A DNA stretch of 64,000 nucleotides from Dyella flava (GCF_016904955.1 NZ_JADIKE010000038.1:434001-498000), one strand, 5' to 3'. Shown: positions 7,646 through 17,279, numbered from the stretch's first letter. A program made the numbers and translations. The notes: generated by a model from the sequence alone, not told the origin.

Positions 7646-10297
7646 ATGTCCTCAACTGTCGTTGCCGCACTTCCGCCCCTGCCTCGGTTACCGGTTGCCG
7701 TGCCGCGCTCCGGCGTATCTGGCGACGCCCGGCATGCGTTGCGGCAATTGCTGGGCGATTTGGATCGCGCGATTGCGGTTGCGTTCCGGGATGGTGCGGA
7801 TGCCAGCGAATTGGCGCGCCGGCGTAGTGATTCGGTCACCCGCATCGTCGTGCATGTATGGATGGCCTGCCTCGGTGACGTGAATGACGCCGCACTGTTT
7901 GCCATCGGCGGCTTCGGGCGCGGCCTGTTGTTTCCTTATTCGGATATCGATCTGCTGGCGCTGGTCGAGCAACCTGATGCGTCGCGTTTGCGTGCGCTCG
8001 AGCAATGTTTCGCCACCTTGTGGGATATCGGCCTCAAGGTGGGACATGCCGTGCGCGATCCTGCGCAATGCCAGACCCTGGCTGCCGCGGAAGCGAGTGT
8101 GTTTACCAGCCTGCTTGATGCGCGGCGCCTGGCTGGCGATCCGGTGCTGGATACCCGGCTGCGCGCCATCATCGATGCGCCGAGCATGTGGCCACCCCAC
8201 GAGTATCTGCTCGCGCGTCTCGCCGAACGCGATGCGCGGCATGCGCGCTATGACGACACCGCTTACAACCTCGAGCCCAATGTGAAAGACGGCCCTGGCG
8301 GTCTGCGTACGCTCGACTCGCTGCGCTGGCTGGGCAGGCGCCTGGCGCATGCCAACGATTTTCCCGACATGGTTACCGAAGGCCTGCTCGATCCGGCCGA
8401 ATGCGACACGCTGTTGCAGGCCGAAGCTACCCTGCGGCGTTATCGCTTTGCCTTGCATCTGGAAGCGGGCCGGCCGGAAGAGCGTCTGTTGTTCGATTAC
8501 CAGCGCGCGATCGCGGCGCGTCTTGGCTTTGAAGACGAGCATGAAAAAAATCTCGGCGTCGAGCAGTTCATGCAGGGCTATTACCGCGCGGCGAGCCAGG
8601 TCGAGCGGCTTGGTATCCAGATCGCGGAACGCTTCGAGGAAATGCTCGAGCCGCCCAGTGCGGTGCAATCGGTAGGCGAGGACTTCATCCGCTACGGCGC
8701 GCGCATGGCGGTGCGCGATCCTGACCTTTTCATGCATCGGCCCGCTGCACTGATCGATATCTTCATTGCGCGTCTGGATGAAAAGGGTGTGATCGGTTTT
8801 ACCGCCGATACCATGCGCCGCATTCATCAGGCGACCGCGGCGCTGGATGGCGCACTTGCCGATGATCCGCAGGTGCTGGCGTCATTCCTGCGTTTGCTGC
8901 GACGTGGCGCGCCGGCGGTCGATGCGTTGTGGCGCATGAATCGCCACGGACTCCTGGCGGCCATCCTGCCGGCCTTCGGCAAAGTGTTCGGTCGCATGCA
9001 GTACGACCTGTTCCATGTCTACACGGTCGATGAGCACACCCTGCGCGTGCTGCGCAATGTCGCGCGCTTTGCCGATCCGGCCACCCAGTCCGAATTTCCG
9101 TTGGCCTGCGAAGTGTGGCCGACACTGCCCAGTCCGGAAGTGCTGCTGTTGGCCGCGTTATTTCACGACATCGCGAAAGGGCGGGGTGGCGATCACTCCG
9201 TGCTCGGTGAAGAAGACGCGCGCGCGTTTGGCACCAAGATCGGCCTGCCGGAAGAAGACACCGAGCGCGTAGCGTGGCTGGTGCGTTGGCACTTGCTGAT
9301 GAGCACGACCGCGCAACGCCAGGACATCACCGACCCGGATGTGGTGCAGCGCTTTGCTGACGCTGTGGCGGGACGCGAGCGGCTGGGGCAGCTTTATCTG
9401 CTGACCATCGCCGACATCATCGGCACCAGCCCGCGGTTGTGGAATGCATGGAAGGATCGCTTGCTGGCGGACCTCTATACGGCTACCCGCTATGCCCTGC
9501 GACGCGACGCCAAGCCGTCGGCAGGCGCGGCAGCGCGGGTGCAACATTGCCGGGAGCAGGCGCTGTCGATGCTGATGGCTGATGGCGCCGACCCGGCAAC
9601 CGTTGCGCAAGTCTGGGATACCTTCCCGATGGTGAGCTTCCTGCGTCATCGTCCCGAGCAGATCGCCTGGCAAACCAAGGCGATTTTGGCGGGCGAAGGC
9701 AAGTTGCCACTGATTGCGGTCAACCCTTTGTCGGTGCGTGGCAGCACCGAGCTGTTCGTCTATGCGCCTGACCGCGATGGCCTGTTTGCCAACGTCACGG
9801 CGATGCTCGACCGCCTGCATTTCTCGGTGATGGAAGCACGCGTGCTGAGTTCGCCGGATGGCCGGGCCATGGACACCTTCCTGTTGCTGGAAGCGGAAAC
9901 CCAAAAGCCCGCCACGCCGGAACGCGCAGATGAACTGCATCAGCGGCTGCAGCGCGCGCTGGCGCAATCCGCCCCGATCATGCCGCCCCGGCGCAGCATG
10001 TCGCGGCATTTGAAGCATTTCCAGATGACGCCGCGGATCGACTTCAAGCAATCCGGTGGCCGCACCCAGATGGCGCTGGTGTGCAGCGACCGGCCGGGCC
10101 TGCTGGCCGCCGTGACACAGGTGATGATGACCTGTGAGGTCCGCGTGCACGATGCGCGCATCGCCACCTTCGGCGAGCGGGTGGAGGACTTTTTCCAGCT
10201 CACGGATCGTCGCAACGCCCCGTTGGGCGAGACACAGCAACAGCGTCTGTGGCACGCTTTGGCCGAGCGGATCGGACCACAGGGCTTGTCCGCATAG
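7646..10297 (+). CDS. glnD: Bifunctional uridylyltransferase/uridylyl-removing enzyme of PII
   Basis: GlnD senses glutamine and adds or removes UMP on PII proteins, controlling nitrogen assimilation. The ATG at 7646, preceded by AAAGGA, gives 883 residues (E. coli has 890); a GTG 81 bases upstream is also in frame but less likely. The nucleotidyltransferase core G-G-F-G-R-G with Y-S-D-I-D is at about residues 88-100, the HD domain F-H-D-I-A-K-G at about 506, and two C-terminal ACT domains begin near residues 700 and 808 (each with an R-D/R-P-G-L-x-A core). It lies 124 bases after map with a 7-bp hairpin (7535-7541/7551-7557) between. Confidence 0.97.
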   Translation: MSSTVVAALPPLPRLPVAVPRSGVSGDARHALRQLLGDLDRAIAVAFRDGADASELARRRSDSVTRIVVHVWMACLGDVNDAALFAIGGFGRGLLFPYSDIDLLALVEQPDASRLRALEQCFATLWDIGLKVGHAVRDPAQCQTLAAAEASVFTSLLDARRLAGDPVLDTRLRAIIDAPSMWPPHEYLLARLAERDARHARYDDTAYNLEPNVKDGPGGLRTLDSLRWLGRRLAHANDFPDMVTEGLLDPAECDTLLQAEATLRRYRFALHLEAGRPEERLLFDYQRAIAARLGFEDEHEKNLGVEQFMQGYYRAASQVERLGIQIAERFEEMLEPPSAVQSVGEDFIRYGARMAVRDPDLFMHRPAALIDIFIARLDEKGVIGFTADTMRRIHQATAALDGALADDPQVLASFLRLLRRGAPAVDALWRMNRHGLLAAILPAFGKVFGRMQYDLFHVYTVDEHTLRVLRNVARFADPATQSEFPLACEVWPTLPSPEVLLLAALFHDIAKGRGGDHSVLGEEDARAFGTKIGLPEEDTERVAWLVRWHLLMSTTAQRQDITDPDVVQRFADAVAGRERLGQLYLLTIADIIGTSPRLWNAWKDRLLADLYTATRYALRRDAKPSAGAAARVQHCREQALSMLMADGADPATVAQVWDTFPMVSFLRHRPEQIAWQTKAILAGEGKLPLIAVNPLSVRGSTELFVYAPDRDGLFANVTAMLDRLHFSVMEARVLSSPDGRAMDTFLLLEAETQKPATPERADELHQRLQRALAQSAPIMPPRRSMSRHLKHFQMTPRIDFKQSGGRTQMALVCSDRPGLLAAVTQVMMTCEVRVHDARIATFGERVEDFFQLTDRRNAPLGETQQQRLWHALAERIGPQGLSA

Positions 10298-10425
10298 TCC
10301 CGTCCTAAGCACGGGCTGTGCGGTCGGCTGCCAGGGGATGATTTCCCGCCGGGTCGCGTCAGCGGCCTGTCATCGTCATCTTCTTTCCACCGTTTGGCTT
10401 ATTTGGCCAAGAAGGCAGTGTGCCC

Positions 10426-10929
10426 ATGTCCGCATCTCACGCGTTTCTCAAGATTGTTCGCCAGCTCCATCTTTATATCGGCGTATTCATCGCGCCCGCC
10501 CTGCTGTTTTTTGCGTTCACCGGCGGCTTGCAGGTTTTCAGCCTGCATGAAACCACTCGGGGTAGCGACTACCAGCCACCGGCCTGGCTGGTGACGATGG
10601 CTCAATTGCATAAGAAGCAGACTTCCGTGGTTCCCATGCGAAAGCCGCACCCGATGGATGCGGATAATCATCCGCCGGCCCCCGTCGCTCCGGCATCCGG
10701 TCCCGCGGCTAACCCGCCTGCATCCACGCCCATGAAATCGGAGATGCCGCGGACGGATGCGAAACATCCGCTGCCTTTGAAAATCTTCTCGGCCTTCGTA
10801 GCGTTTGGCTTGTTCATGTCGACCCTGATGGGTCTGTACATGGCCTACCGCTATACGCGCAGGCCGGGGCTGGTCACTGCCTTGCTGCTGGCCGGCATCG
10901 TGTTGCCGATCGTGCTTGCATTGATTTGA
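10426..10929 (+). CDS. Small PepSY-associated transmembrane protein
   Basis: The 167-residue protein has a membrane segment at about 10-32 (beginning L-K-I-V-R-Q-L-H-L-Y-I-G, typical of PepSY-associated TM proteins), a Pro/Ala-rich soluble stretch of about 80 residues, and two closely spaced C-terminal membrane segments. Larger members of this family act in iron or flavin-linked redox at the inner membrane; this short version lacks a full PepSY domain, so its function is unknown. An in-frame GTG two codons upstream is an alternative start. It sits between glnD and dapD, spaced from both. Confidence 0.7.
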   Translation: MSASHAFLKIVRQLHLYIGVFIAPALLFFAFTGGLQVFSLHETTRGSDYQPPAWLVTMAQLHKKQTSVVPMRKPHPMDADNHPPAPVAPASGPAANPPASTPMKSEMPRTDAKHPLPLKIFSAFVAFGLFMSTLMGLYMAYRYTRRPGLVTALLLAGIVLPIVLALI

Positions 10930-11010
10930 GCGCATTTGCGGCGCCTATACATCGTCGCGAGGTGCGTGGTTGTAATCTTGGCGTTTGATCCGAATAACGA
11001 GTCCTTTCCC

Positions 11011-11838
11011 ATGCAGTCCATCGAAAGCCTGATCAACGACGCCTTTGAGCGCCGCAATGAGCTCACCCAGAGCGAAATCGAAACCCATCTGCGCCCGGCG
11101 CTGGGCCAGGTGATCGATCTGCTCGAATCCGGCGAACAGCGTGTTGCTGCGCCCGATGACAAAGGCGGCTGGGTCGTCAATCAATGGCTGAAGAAAGCGG
11201 TGCTGCTGTACTTCCGTATCAATGCCAACCGCGTGGTAGATGGCGGCCCGGCCATGGCGTTCGACAAGGTGCCGTTGCGTTTTGCGCCCGGCAACGATGG
11301 GGAGCTTCAGAACCTCGGTGCGCGCGTGGTGCCCGGTGCGCTGGTGCGCCGTGGCGCACATGTGGCGAAAGATGCCGTGCTGATGCCCAGCTACGTGAAC
11401 ATCGGCGCCTATGTGGGTGCGGGCACCATGGTTGATACCTGGGCGACGGTCGGTTCCTGTGCGCAGATTGGCGCGGGCGTGCATCTGTCCGGCGGTGTCG
11501 GCATTGGCGGCGTGCTGGAACCGCTGCAGGCCAATCCCACCATCATCGAAGACAACTGCTTTATCGGCGCGCGTTCCGAAGTCGTCGAAGGCGTGGTGGT
11601 GGAGAAGGGCAGCGTGATCGGCATGGGGGTCTTCCTTGGCCAGTCCACGCGCATCTACAACCGCGCCACCGGCGAGATCAGTTATGGCCGCGTGCCGGCA
11701 GGAAGCGTGGTCGTGGCGGGCAACCTGCCGGCGAAAGACGGCAGTCATAGTCTCTATGCCGCGATCATCGTAAAGCAGGTGGACGAAAAGACGCGCAGCA
11801 AGACCGGCATCAACGAACTGCTGCGCAGCGGCGAGTAA
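11011..11838 (+). CDS. dapD: Tetrahydrodipicolinate N-succinyltransferase
   Basis: DapD transfers succinyl from succinyl-CoA to tetrahydrodipicolinate in the lysine/diaminopimelate pathway. The ATG at 11011 gives MQSIESLINDAFERRNE and 275 residues (E. coli 274). The central part is a left-handed beta helix of hexapeptide repeats (for example V-N-I-G-A-Y-V-G-A-G-T-M-V-D-T-W and A-Q-I-G-A-G-V-H-L). Three genes downstream is dapE, which acts two steps later on the succinylated intermediate, so this is a dap operon with two other genes inserted. Confidence 0.98.
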   Translation: MQSIESLINDAFERRNELTQSEIETHLRPALGQVIDLLESGEQRVAAPDDKGGWVVNQWLKKAVLLYFRINANRVVDGGPAMAFDKVPLRFAPGNDGELQNLGARVVPGALVRRGAHVAKDAVLMPSYVNIGAYVGAGTMVDTWATVGSCAQIGAGVHLSGGVGIGGVLEPLQANPTIIEDNCFIGARSEVVEGVVVEKGSVIGMGVFLGQSTRIYNRATGEISYGRVPAGSVVVAGNLPAKDGSHSLYAAIIVKQVDEKTRSKTGINELLRSGE

Positions 11839-11846
11839 GTCAAGCC

Positions 11847-12620
11847 ATGGCCGCTCGATCCCAGCCTGTTCGTGGTCGCGTGTATGCACTGGCCGTAATT
11901 GCCGCGGTGTTGGTGGTGCTCGCCTTTGTGTGGCCGCCGTTTGCGCAGCCGCAGGGCTATCACGACTTCGCGGATCAGCGCGCATGGCTGGGCATTCCCA
12001 ACTACGGGAACGTCGCGTCGAATGTAATGTTTCTGGTGGTCGGGCTGGCCGGGCTTGGCGTGATGCGCACACCAGCCGTACGCGCGATGGAGTCTGCATC
12101 GCGCCACGCTTATGCACTGATGTTCATCGGCCTCGTATTCACCACCTTCGGCTCGGCGTATTACCACTGGGCGCCGTCGGACACGCGGCTGGTATGGGAT
12201 CGCCTGCCGATGACCGTGGTATTCATGCCACTGCTCGCCGCTACTTACGCCGAGCGTTTGCGCTGGCGTTCGGATCTGCCCTTGCTGGTGCTGACACTGC
12301 TCGGTGTGGGCAGCGTGGCGTACTGGAAGTTCAGCGACAACCTGATGCCGTACCTGATCGCCCAGGGCGGCGCCATTTTGCTGATCGTGCTGGCATTGGC
12401 GATCCTGCCGACGCCCTGGACTGAGCGCCGCATGTTGTGGCCAGCGCTGGGTTGTTACGCCATCGCGTTTGTCTCCGAAAAGCTGGATATGGATATCTTC
12501 CGTGCTACCAAGGGCGTCATCAGCGGGCATACCATCAAGCATCTCGTCGCGGCGGCGGCGTTCTATTTCATTCTGCACATGCTGCGGCGACAGCAATTGA
12601 AGACGGATACCGATCGATGA
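11847..12620 (+). CDS. Ceramidase-like (CREST superfamily) membrane protein
   Basis: The 257-residue protein has about seven membrane segments. Conserved features resemble the alkaline ceramidase/CREST hydrolase superfamily: a Ser-to-His segment (F-G-S-A-Y-Y-H-W) followed by D-T-R-L-V-W-D-R-L-P-M, and a late S-G-H-T-I-K-H that would complete a zinc-binding His set. CREST proteins are predicted membrane hydrolases acting on amide or ester bonds of lipids; the substrate here is unknown. It starts 8 bases after dapD and its stop overlaps the next start (ATGA), so it is embedded in the dap operon. Confidence 0.72.
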   Translation: MAARSQPVRGRVYALAVIAAVLVVLAFVWPPFAQPQGYHDFADQRAWLGIPNYGNVASNVMFLVVGLAGLGVMRTPAVRAMESASRHAYALMFIGLVFTTFGSAYYHWAPSDTRLVWDRLPMTVVFMPLLAATYAERLRWRSDLPLLVLTLLGVGSVAYWKFSDNLMPYLIAQGGAILLIVLALAILPTPWTERRMLWPALGCYAIAFVSEKLDMDIFRATKGVISGHTIKHLVAAAAFYFILHMLRRQQLKTDTDR

Positions 12621-12976
12621 CAGTCCCTACGCTTTACGGTCTGCCGAACTGCGATACCTGCAAGAAGGCGCGCAATTGGCTGACGCGTTTCGAGATTGCC
12701 CACGAGTTTGTCGATTACCGCGCCAACCCGGTGCCGCCGGCAACTTTGAAAGGCTGGGCTGGACAGCTTGGCGGTTGGGAAAAACTGGTCAACAAATCCA
12801 GCACCACCTGGCGCAATCTGCTGCCACAGCGCAAGAATCCCGGTAGCGATCCGGAGTGGACCTTGCTGTTGAAGGAATATCCGGCGCTCGTTCGGCGTCC
12901 GGTGGTGGTGCAGACTGACGGTTCGGTGAGTGTTGGCTTTACCGACAACGGCTTCAAGAAACTGTTCGGGCGTTGA
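12617..12976 (+). CDS. Spx/MgsR-type ArsC-like protein (YffB family)
   Basis: The 119-residue protein starts MTVPTLYGLPNCDTCKKARNW with a CxxC at residues 12-15 and the R-R-P-V-V-V segment of the arsenate-reductase-like thioredoxin fold. YffB proteins are commonly annotated arsenate reductase but are glutathione-linked proteins of uncertain function. In Xanthomonadales this gene typically lies between dapD and dapE, which suggests a conserved though unexplained link. The start overlaps the previous stop by 4 bases. Confidence 0.88.
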   Translation: MTVPTLYGLPNCDTCKKARNWLTRFEIAHEFVDYRANPVPPATLKGWAGQLGGWEKLVNKSSTTWRNLLPQRKNPGSDPEWTLLLKEYPALVRRPVVVQTDGSVSVGFTDNGFKKLFGR

Positions 12977-12981
12977 GTCTT

Positions 12982-14133
12982 ATGTCTGACGTATTCGATC
13001 TCGCCACCAACCTGATTCGCCGTCGTTCGGTCACGCCGGAAGACGCCGGATGCTTGCCGTTGATCGGCGACCGCCTTTCACGGCTGGGTTTTCGCATTGA
13101 AGCGCTGCGCTATGGCGAGGTGGACAATTTGTGGGCGACGCACGGTGCGCATAACGCGCCGGGACAGGGCCCACTGCTGGTCTTCCTGGGGCATATCGAC
13201 GTAGTGCCCAGTGGTCCCGAGGACACATGGCAAAGTCCGCCATTCGAGCCGTCCGTTCGCGATGGTCGCCTGTACGGCCGTGGCACGGCGGACATGAAGG
13301 GCTCGGTGGCGGCAATGGTGGTGGCCTTGGAGCGTTTCGTCGCCGCGCATCCGGATCATGCCGGCCGGGTCGGACTGTTGCTGACCAGCGACGAAGAAGG
13401 TCCAACCAATCTCGATGGGGTGCGGCGCGTTGCCGATCATTTTCGAGCAACCGGCGAGCGTATCGATTGGTGTGTGGTCGGCGAGCCGTCCGCGAAGGAC
13501 AAGCTGGGCGACCTCATTCGCGTGGGGCGTCGCGGTTCCTTGTCCGCGACGCTTACCGTGCGCGGTGTGCAGGGACATGTGGCGTATCCGGAAAAAGCCC
13601 TCAATCCCATCCATGCTTTCGCGCCGGCCCTCGCGAAGCTGGCGGCAGAGCGTTGGGACAGCGGCAATGCGGATTTTCCGCCGACGTCTTTCCAGGTCTC
13701 CAATCTCAATGCGGGCACGGGGGCGAGCAATGTGATTCCCGGTTCGCTCACCGCGTTGATCAATTTCCGCTATAGCACCGCCAGCACGGCAGCCGATCTG
13801 CGGGAGCGTGCCGAGGCGATCCTTTCCAGGCATGGCCTGGATTACACCCTGGAATGGAATCTATCCGGTGAGCCGTTTCTGACTCAGGCGGGTGGTCATT
13901 TGCGCGAAGTGGTGGTGTCGGTGTGTCGTGATCTGTGCGGCCTCGATCCGGAGCAAAGTACCGGCGGCGGCACGTCCGATGGACGTTTCATCGCGCCGCT
14001 CGGCGCGGAAGTGGTCGAGCTGGGACCGGTAAACGCTACCATCCACAAGGTCGACGAGTGCATCGAGCTGACTCAGTTGGAACGGTTGCCGGATTTGTAC
14101 CAGGCTATTTGCGAGCGCATGCTGTTGAGCTAA
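12982..14133 (+). CDS. dapE: Succinyl-diaminopimelate desuccinylase
   Basis: DapE hydrolyses N-succinyl-LL-diaminopimelate to LL-DAP and succinate, supplying lysine and peptidoglycan. The ATG at 12982 gives 383 residues (E. coli 375). M20 metallopeptidase features are visible: H71 in G-H-I-D-V-V-P, D104 in R-G-T-A-D-M-K-G, the E138-E139 pair in S-D-E-E-G-P, and T-G-G-G-T-S-D-G-R near the C-terminus typical of DapE. It is 5 bases after the Spx-like gene, in one operon with dapD. Confidence 0.97.
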   Translation: MSDVFDLATNLIRRRSVTPEDAGCLPLIGDRLSRLGFRIEALRYGEVDNLWATHGAHNAPGQGPLLVFLGHIDVVPSGPEDTWQSPPFEPSVRDGRLYGRGTADMKGSVAAMVVALERFVAAHPDHAGRVGLLLTSDEEGPTNLDGVRRVADHFRATGERIDWCVVGEPSAKDKLGDLIRVGRRGSLSATLTVRGVQGHVAYPEKALNPIHAFAPALAKLAAERWDSGNADFPPTSFQVSNLNAGTGASNVIPGSLTALINFRYSTASTAADLRERAEAILSRHGLDYTLEWNLSGEPFLTQAGGHLREVVVSVCRDLCGLDPEQSTGGGTSDGRFIAPLGAEVVELGPVNATIHKVDECIELTQLERLPDLYQAICERMLLS

Positions 14134-14161
14134 GCCAGTCCCATTCAAACGGGGGTGTGCC

Positions 14162-14812
14162 ATGAACGTCGAGCACGGCTTCGATCACGTCGTTGACGTG
14201 CAGGCAGAGCGCAGAACCGTAATAGCAGGCGTGTTGATGGCGGCACCGATTGTCACCGGCTTGTGGTGGCTGATCGCTACCCAGGCGCCGCCCATCCCAA
14301 ACATGGATGATCCGTGGAGTCGCTTGTGGTTCGCCATCAAGTGTTGCTGCGTGGCGACGCTGTTCTCTCTCGTGCTGGGCGTTGAAATGATTGCCCACTA
14401 CCGTCTGAATACATCGGCGATCAACCCCATTGCCGGCGTTGAGTCGATGCGCATGAAGGTGAGCCGGCACTGCCTGCAGAATACGGTCGAGCAACTGCTG
14501 ATTTTCATTCCCGGTCTGCTCGCGTTGGCGGGTTACTGCACAAATGGCTGGTCCATGCGCGTGCTACTGGCCTCAACGGTGGTATGGATTGTCACGCGTT
14601 TTGCATTCTGGATCGGCTATCACATTGCGCCACGCTTTCGAGCCCCCGGCATGTTGGGCATGGTGCAAAGCATGATTATTTTGCTTTACGTGGGCGATCG
14701 CTTCGGGCGTGAAGTAGGCGGAATGGCTGGCGAGGTGCTGGTCTGGACCATTTTTCTTGGCGTAGAGGCCTATCTGGTCTATCTGAGTTTCTGGCACAGC
14801 TCGGCAGAGTGA
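14162..14812 (+). CDS. MAPEG family membrane protein
   Basis: The 216-residue protein has four or five membrane segments and the MAPEG core R-x-x-x-x-L-Q-N-T-V-E-Q-L (here preceded by the E/R-rich helix M-K-V-S-R-H). MAPEG proteins include microsomal glutathione transferases and leukotriene synthases; bacterial members are mostly of unknown role. It starts 28 bases after dapE in the same direction and ends at a terminator shared with the convergent acylase gene. Confidence 0.85.
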   Translation: MNVEHGFDHVVDVQAERRTVIAGVLMAAPIVTGLWWLIATQAPPIPNMDDPWSRLWFAIKCCCVATLFSLVLGVEMIAHYRLNTSAINPIAGVESMRMKVSRHCLQNTVEQLLIFIPGLLALAGYCTNGWSMRVLLASTVVWIVTRFAFWIGYHIAPRFRAPGMLGMVQSMIILLYVGDRFGREVGGMAGEVLVWTIFLGVEAYLVYLSFWHSSAE

Positions 14813-14825
14813 GAGATGCCGAAAA

Positions 14826-14856
14826 CAAAAAAGGCCACATGTGGCGGCCTTTTTTG
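14826..14856. terminator. Bidirectional terminator between MAPEG and acylase genes
   Basis: AAAAAAGGCC and GGCCTTTTTT flank a short loop that itself holds CCACATGTGG. The A- and T-runs on the two sides suit termination in both directions, for the plus-strand MAPEG gene and the minus-strand penicillin acylase gene that converge here. Confidence 0.9.
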
Positions 14857-14870
14857 CGATGGCACGCGCG

Positions 14871-17279
14871 TCAACCTGAGGCGGGTTCCAGGGTCAGGGT
14901 GTAGCGATCACTGCCAGGCATCAGCGGTGTCGGCCGACCCTTGACCCAATCCTCGTGTCCGGCGCCATAGAACGGCGATAGCGGGTTATCGCTCTGTCCA
15001 CCGGGCATTTCCAGAATGCCGTCGCTTTCGTGTCCGGGCGCAACATCGAGACGTTCGGACGCGCCGAACGCAGGTGCAGCGACACGCGGCATGTTGTGGT
15101 CGCCAGGGAGTTCATCATTCGGCATGTTGAGGAAGTGCGCGACGAAGGCGGGCAGGGCACGCGAAAGCGGGTGATTGATATCGGCGTGGTTCACTTCACC
15201 CCAGGTGCGTGCAGCCAGTCCGCCCGGTTGTTTGCCAAGCGTGTCGGCAACGTTACGCGCGGCCTGCAGCAGCAGCGCGCGCCAATCGTGATAGCTGGGG
15301 TCGAGCAGATTGGCAGGCTGTTGCTGGATCATCGCCCACACAGCGGCTTCCTGATCGCCGGGGCCGGGCCACTCGAAATCGGGGAAACGCTGCTGGATCT
15401 GCACGGCAAAAGGGGCGAGCACCAGCTTGTGCACTTCTTCGCGGAAGGCGTGGACAAGCCGGTAATCCACGCTGTCGGCTGCGGCTTCGTTGCGCCAGCT
15501 GGCGGTTAGCTGACGCAGTTGATTGAGCGCGGGATCATCAAGGCCCGACAAGGTTTGCTGCAGCAGTTGCTGCCAGCGGGTCAGGAACAGTGCGTGGTCG
15601 TCGAGCTGGATATCGAGTGTGTTACCGGGTCCGAAATCGGCGCGTGCATGCAAGTCGTCGCGAATCTGCTGGGCGCGTGCGCCGATATCCTGGCCACTGT
15701 TGCCGAGCAGGGCGAAATCGTCGCCGCCAACCGTGCGGTTGTTGGCTGTCCATAAGCGGCCATCGGCAGGATCTTCGATGCGCGGGTATTGCGATGGCAC
15801 GGCCCAGCCGGTCCAGCCGGTATTCGGTTGCGACCAGTCCGCCGGTAACTGTGGATCGAAGCCGCTGCGCAGCGGGATGCTGTTGCTGGCGATGCTCCAG
15901 CCGATATGCCCGGCACTGTCCGCCACCAGGAAGTTCTGCGGCGGCATGCCGAGCGTCGGCGCAAGATCCAGTGCCGACGAGACGCTAGTGGCATGTTCGA
16001 GTTGCATCAGCGCCAGGTTGTAACCGTGTGGCCGATTGCCGATCCACGCCAGGGCCAGCGGCGTGCCATCGGTATCCTGGGTCAGGATCGGTCCCCAGCG
16101 CGTGTCTTCCACGTCCAGATGGTGCGGCGGCGCACCCTTGATGTCGATGACTTCGTCATGCTTCTCGATCGTGGCCCAGCCTTCCGGTACCTTGTAGCGG
16201 CTGGAATCGTGTGGATCGCGCAACACCCGCACCCAGTCCATCCAGTCGCCATAGCTGTTGGTGAAGCCCCAGGCGATTTGTCCGTTCGAACCCACCACCA
16301 GCGCAGGCGTGCCGGGCAGCGTTACGCCCACCGCATCGCGTTGTCCGTGAGGAGCGGAGGGATCCGGATACCGAAGACGCGCGCGGAACCAGATATCAGG
16401 CACGCGCAGCGTCAGATGCATGTCGTTCGCCAGGATCGCTGCGCCCGAATGCGTAAGGTTGCCTGCCAGCGCGAAGCTGTTGCTGCCGGGGTAGGCAACG
16501 TCGATCGGTGAGGTGGCAACGTGGGCCAGCTTCGCCGTTCCGCTCGGCGCATTCACGCGGCGAAGATCGTAGACATCTGCGTCGGGAACGGCCGGCGAAG
16601 GCGACACATCGCCTTTCAGCGGCGCTTCCCAGTTCGGATCGGGCGAGATCAGGAAATCCACAAGCGTGCCGGGCAGTACTGCATGCATCTGCGCGATGTG
16701 CAATTCGCGCTGATTGAGGCCGTCGCCGTTGAGATCCAGATACATCGCACCGATGACCAGCATAGTGTCTTCCGAACGCCAAGGTTTCGGCTGTGTGCCG
16801 AGCAGCAGGTACTCCCATGGCTTTTCGCGCAGATGCGCCAGGCCGGCGTTGACGCCGTCGCGATACATGTCGAGCGTGTGTTTCTGGTCCGCAGGCAGTG
16901 CGGCATAGGCTGTTTCGGCAACCGCGCGCAAACGCTGGCGTCGATGGTTGATATCAGTGTTCAGCGCCGCCGGGCCAACCAGTTCGGATAGCTCGCCCGC
17001 GGCCAGGCGTCGCATAAGATCCATCGGAAAGAAACGCTCCTGCGCATGCACGTAGCCCAGTGCATACGCGACGTCATCGCGCGATTGACCGGTGATGGTG
17101 GCCGTACCCAGTGCATCGCGACTGATCGTGACAGGATGCTGCAGGCCAGCCAGGGATTGCCTACCATCGAGCTGGGCGCGGCTGCCAGCCAGCAACCACC
17201 ATCCGGTGATGCTGCTGCCGCCCACGATGATCACGATCAGAACGAGTACTGCACGGAACCAGCGGAAACGAGGTTTCAT
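14871..17279 (-). CDS. Penicillin acylase family N-terminal nucleophile hydrolase
   Basis: The 802-residue protein starts MKPRFRWFRAVLVL with an N-terminal membrane or signal segment, so it acts in the periplasm. It has the S45 Ntn-hydrolase layout: an alpha-chain region (G-Y-V-H-A-Q-E-R-F-F-x-M), a spacer, and the autoprocessing site G-S-N at about residues 265-267, where Ser266 would become the beta-chain N-terminal nucleophile. Later conserved parts include I-A-W-G-F-T-N and the C-terminal G-G-Q-S-x-N-P-x-S-P-F-Y. Family members cleave penicillin, acyl-homoserine lactones or other amides; the substrate here is not evident. It overlaps the upstream lipoprotein gene by 4 bases. Confidence 0.9.
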   Translation of the reverse strand: MKPRFRWFRAVLVLIVIIVGGSSITGWWLLAGSRAQLDGRQSLAGLQHPVTISRDALGTATITGQSRDDVAYALGYVHAQERFFPMDLMRRLAAGELSELVGPAALNTDINHRRQRLRAVAETAYAALPADQKHTLDMYRDGVNAGLAHLREKPWEYLLLGTQPKPWRSEDTMLVIGAMYLDLNGDGLNQRELHIAQMHAVLPGTLVDFLISPDPNWEAPLKGDVSPSPAVPDADVYDLRRVNAPSGTAKLAHVATSPIDVAYPGSNSFALAGNLTHSGAAILANDMHLTLRVPDIWFRARLRYPDPSAPHGQRDAVGVTLPGTPALVVGSNGQIAWGFTNSYGDWMDWVRVLRDPHDSSRYKVPEGWATIEKHDEVIDIKGAPPHHLDVEDTRWGPILTQDTDGTPLALAWIGNRPHGYNLALMQLEHATSVSSALDLAPTLGMPPQNFLVADSAGHIGWSIASNSIPLRSGFDPQLPADWSQPNTGWTGWAVPSQYPRIEDPADGRLWTANNRTVGGDDFALLGNSGQDIGARAQQIRDDLHARADFGPGNTLDIQLDDHALFLTRWQQLLQQTLSGLDDPALNQLRQLTASWRNEAAADSVDYRLVHAFREEVHKLVLAPFAVQIQQRFPDFEWPGPGDQEAAVWAMIQQQPANLLDPSYHDWRALLLQAARNVADTLGKQPGGLAARTWGEVNHADINHPLSRALPAFVAHFLNMPNDELPGDHNMPRVAAPAFGASERLDVAPGHESDGILEMPGGQSDNPLSPFYGAGHEDWVKGRPTPLMPGSDRYTLTLEPASG

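Noticed and set aside
9158..10312. A 384-codon minus-strand frame over glnD
   Set aside because: Antisense to the conserved HD and ACT domains of GlnD; a shadow frame.
12617..12976. Arsenate resistance function for the ArsC-like gene
   Set aside because: It is a CxxC YffB/Spx-type protein in a lysine operon with no arsenic genes nearby; the arsenate reductase label is not supported.
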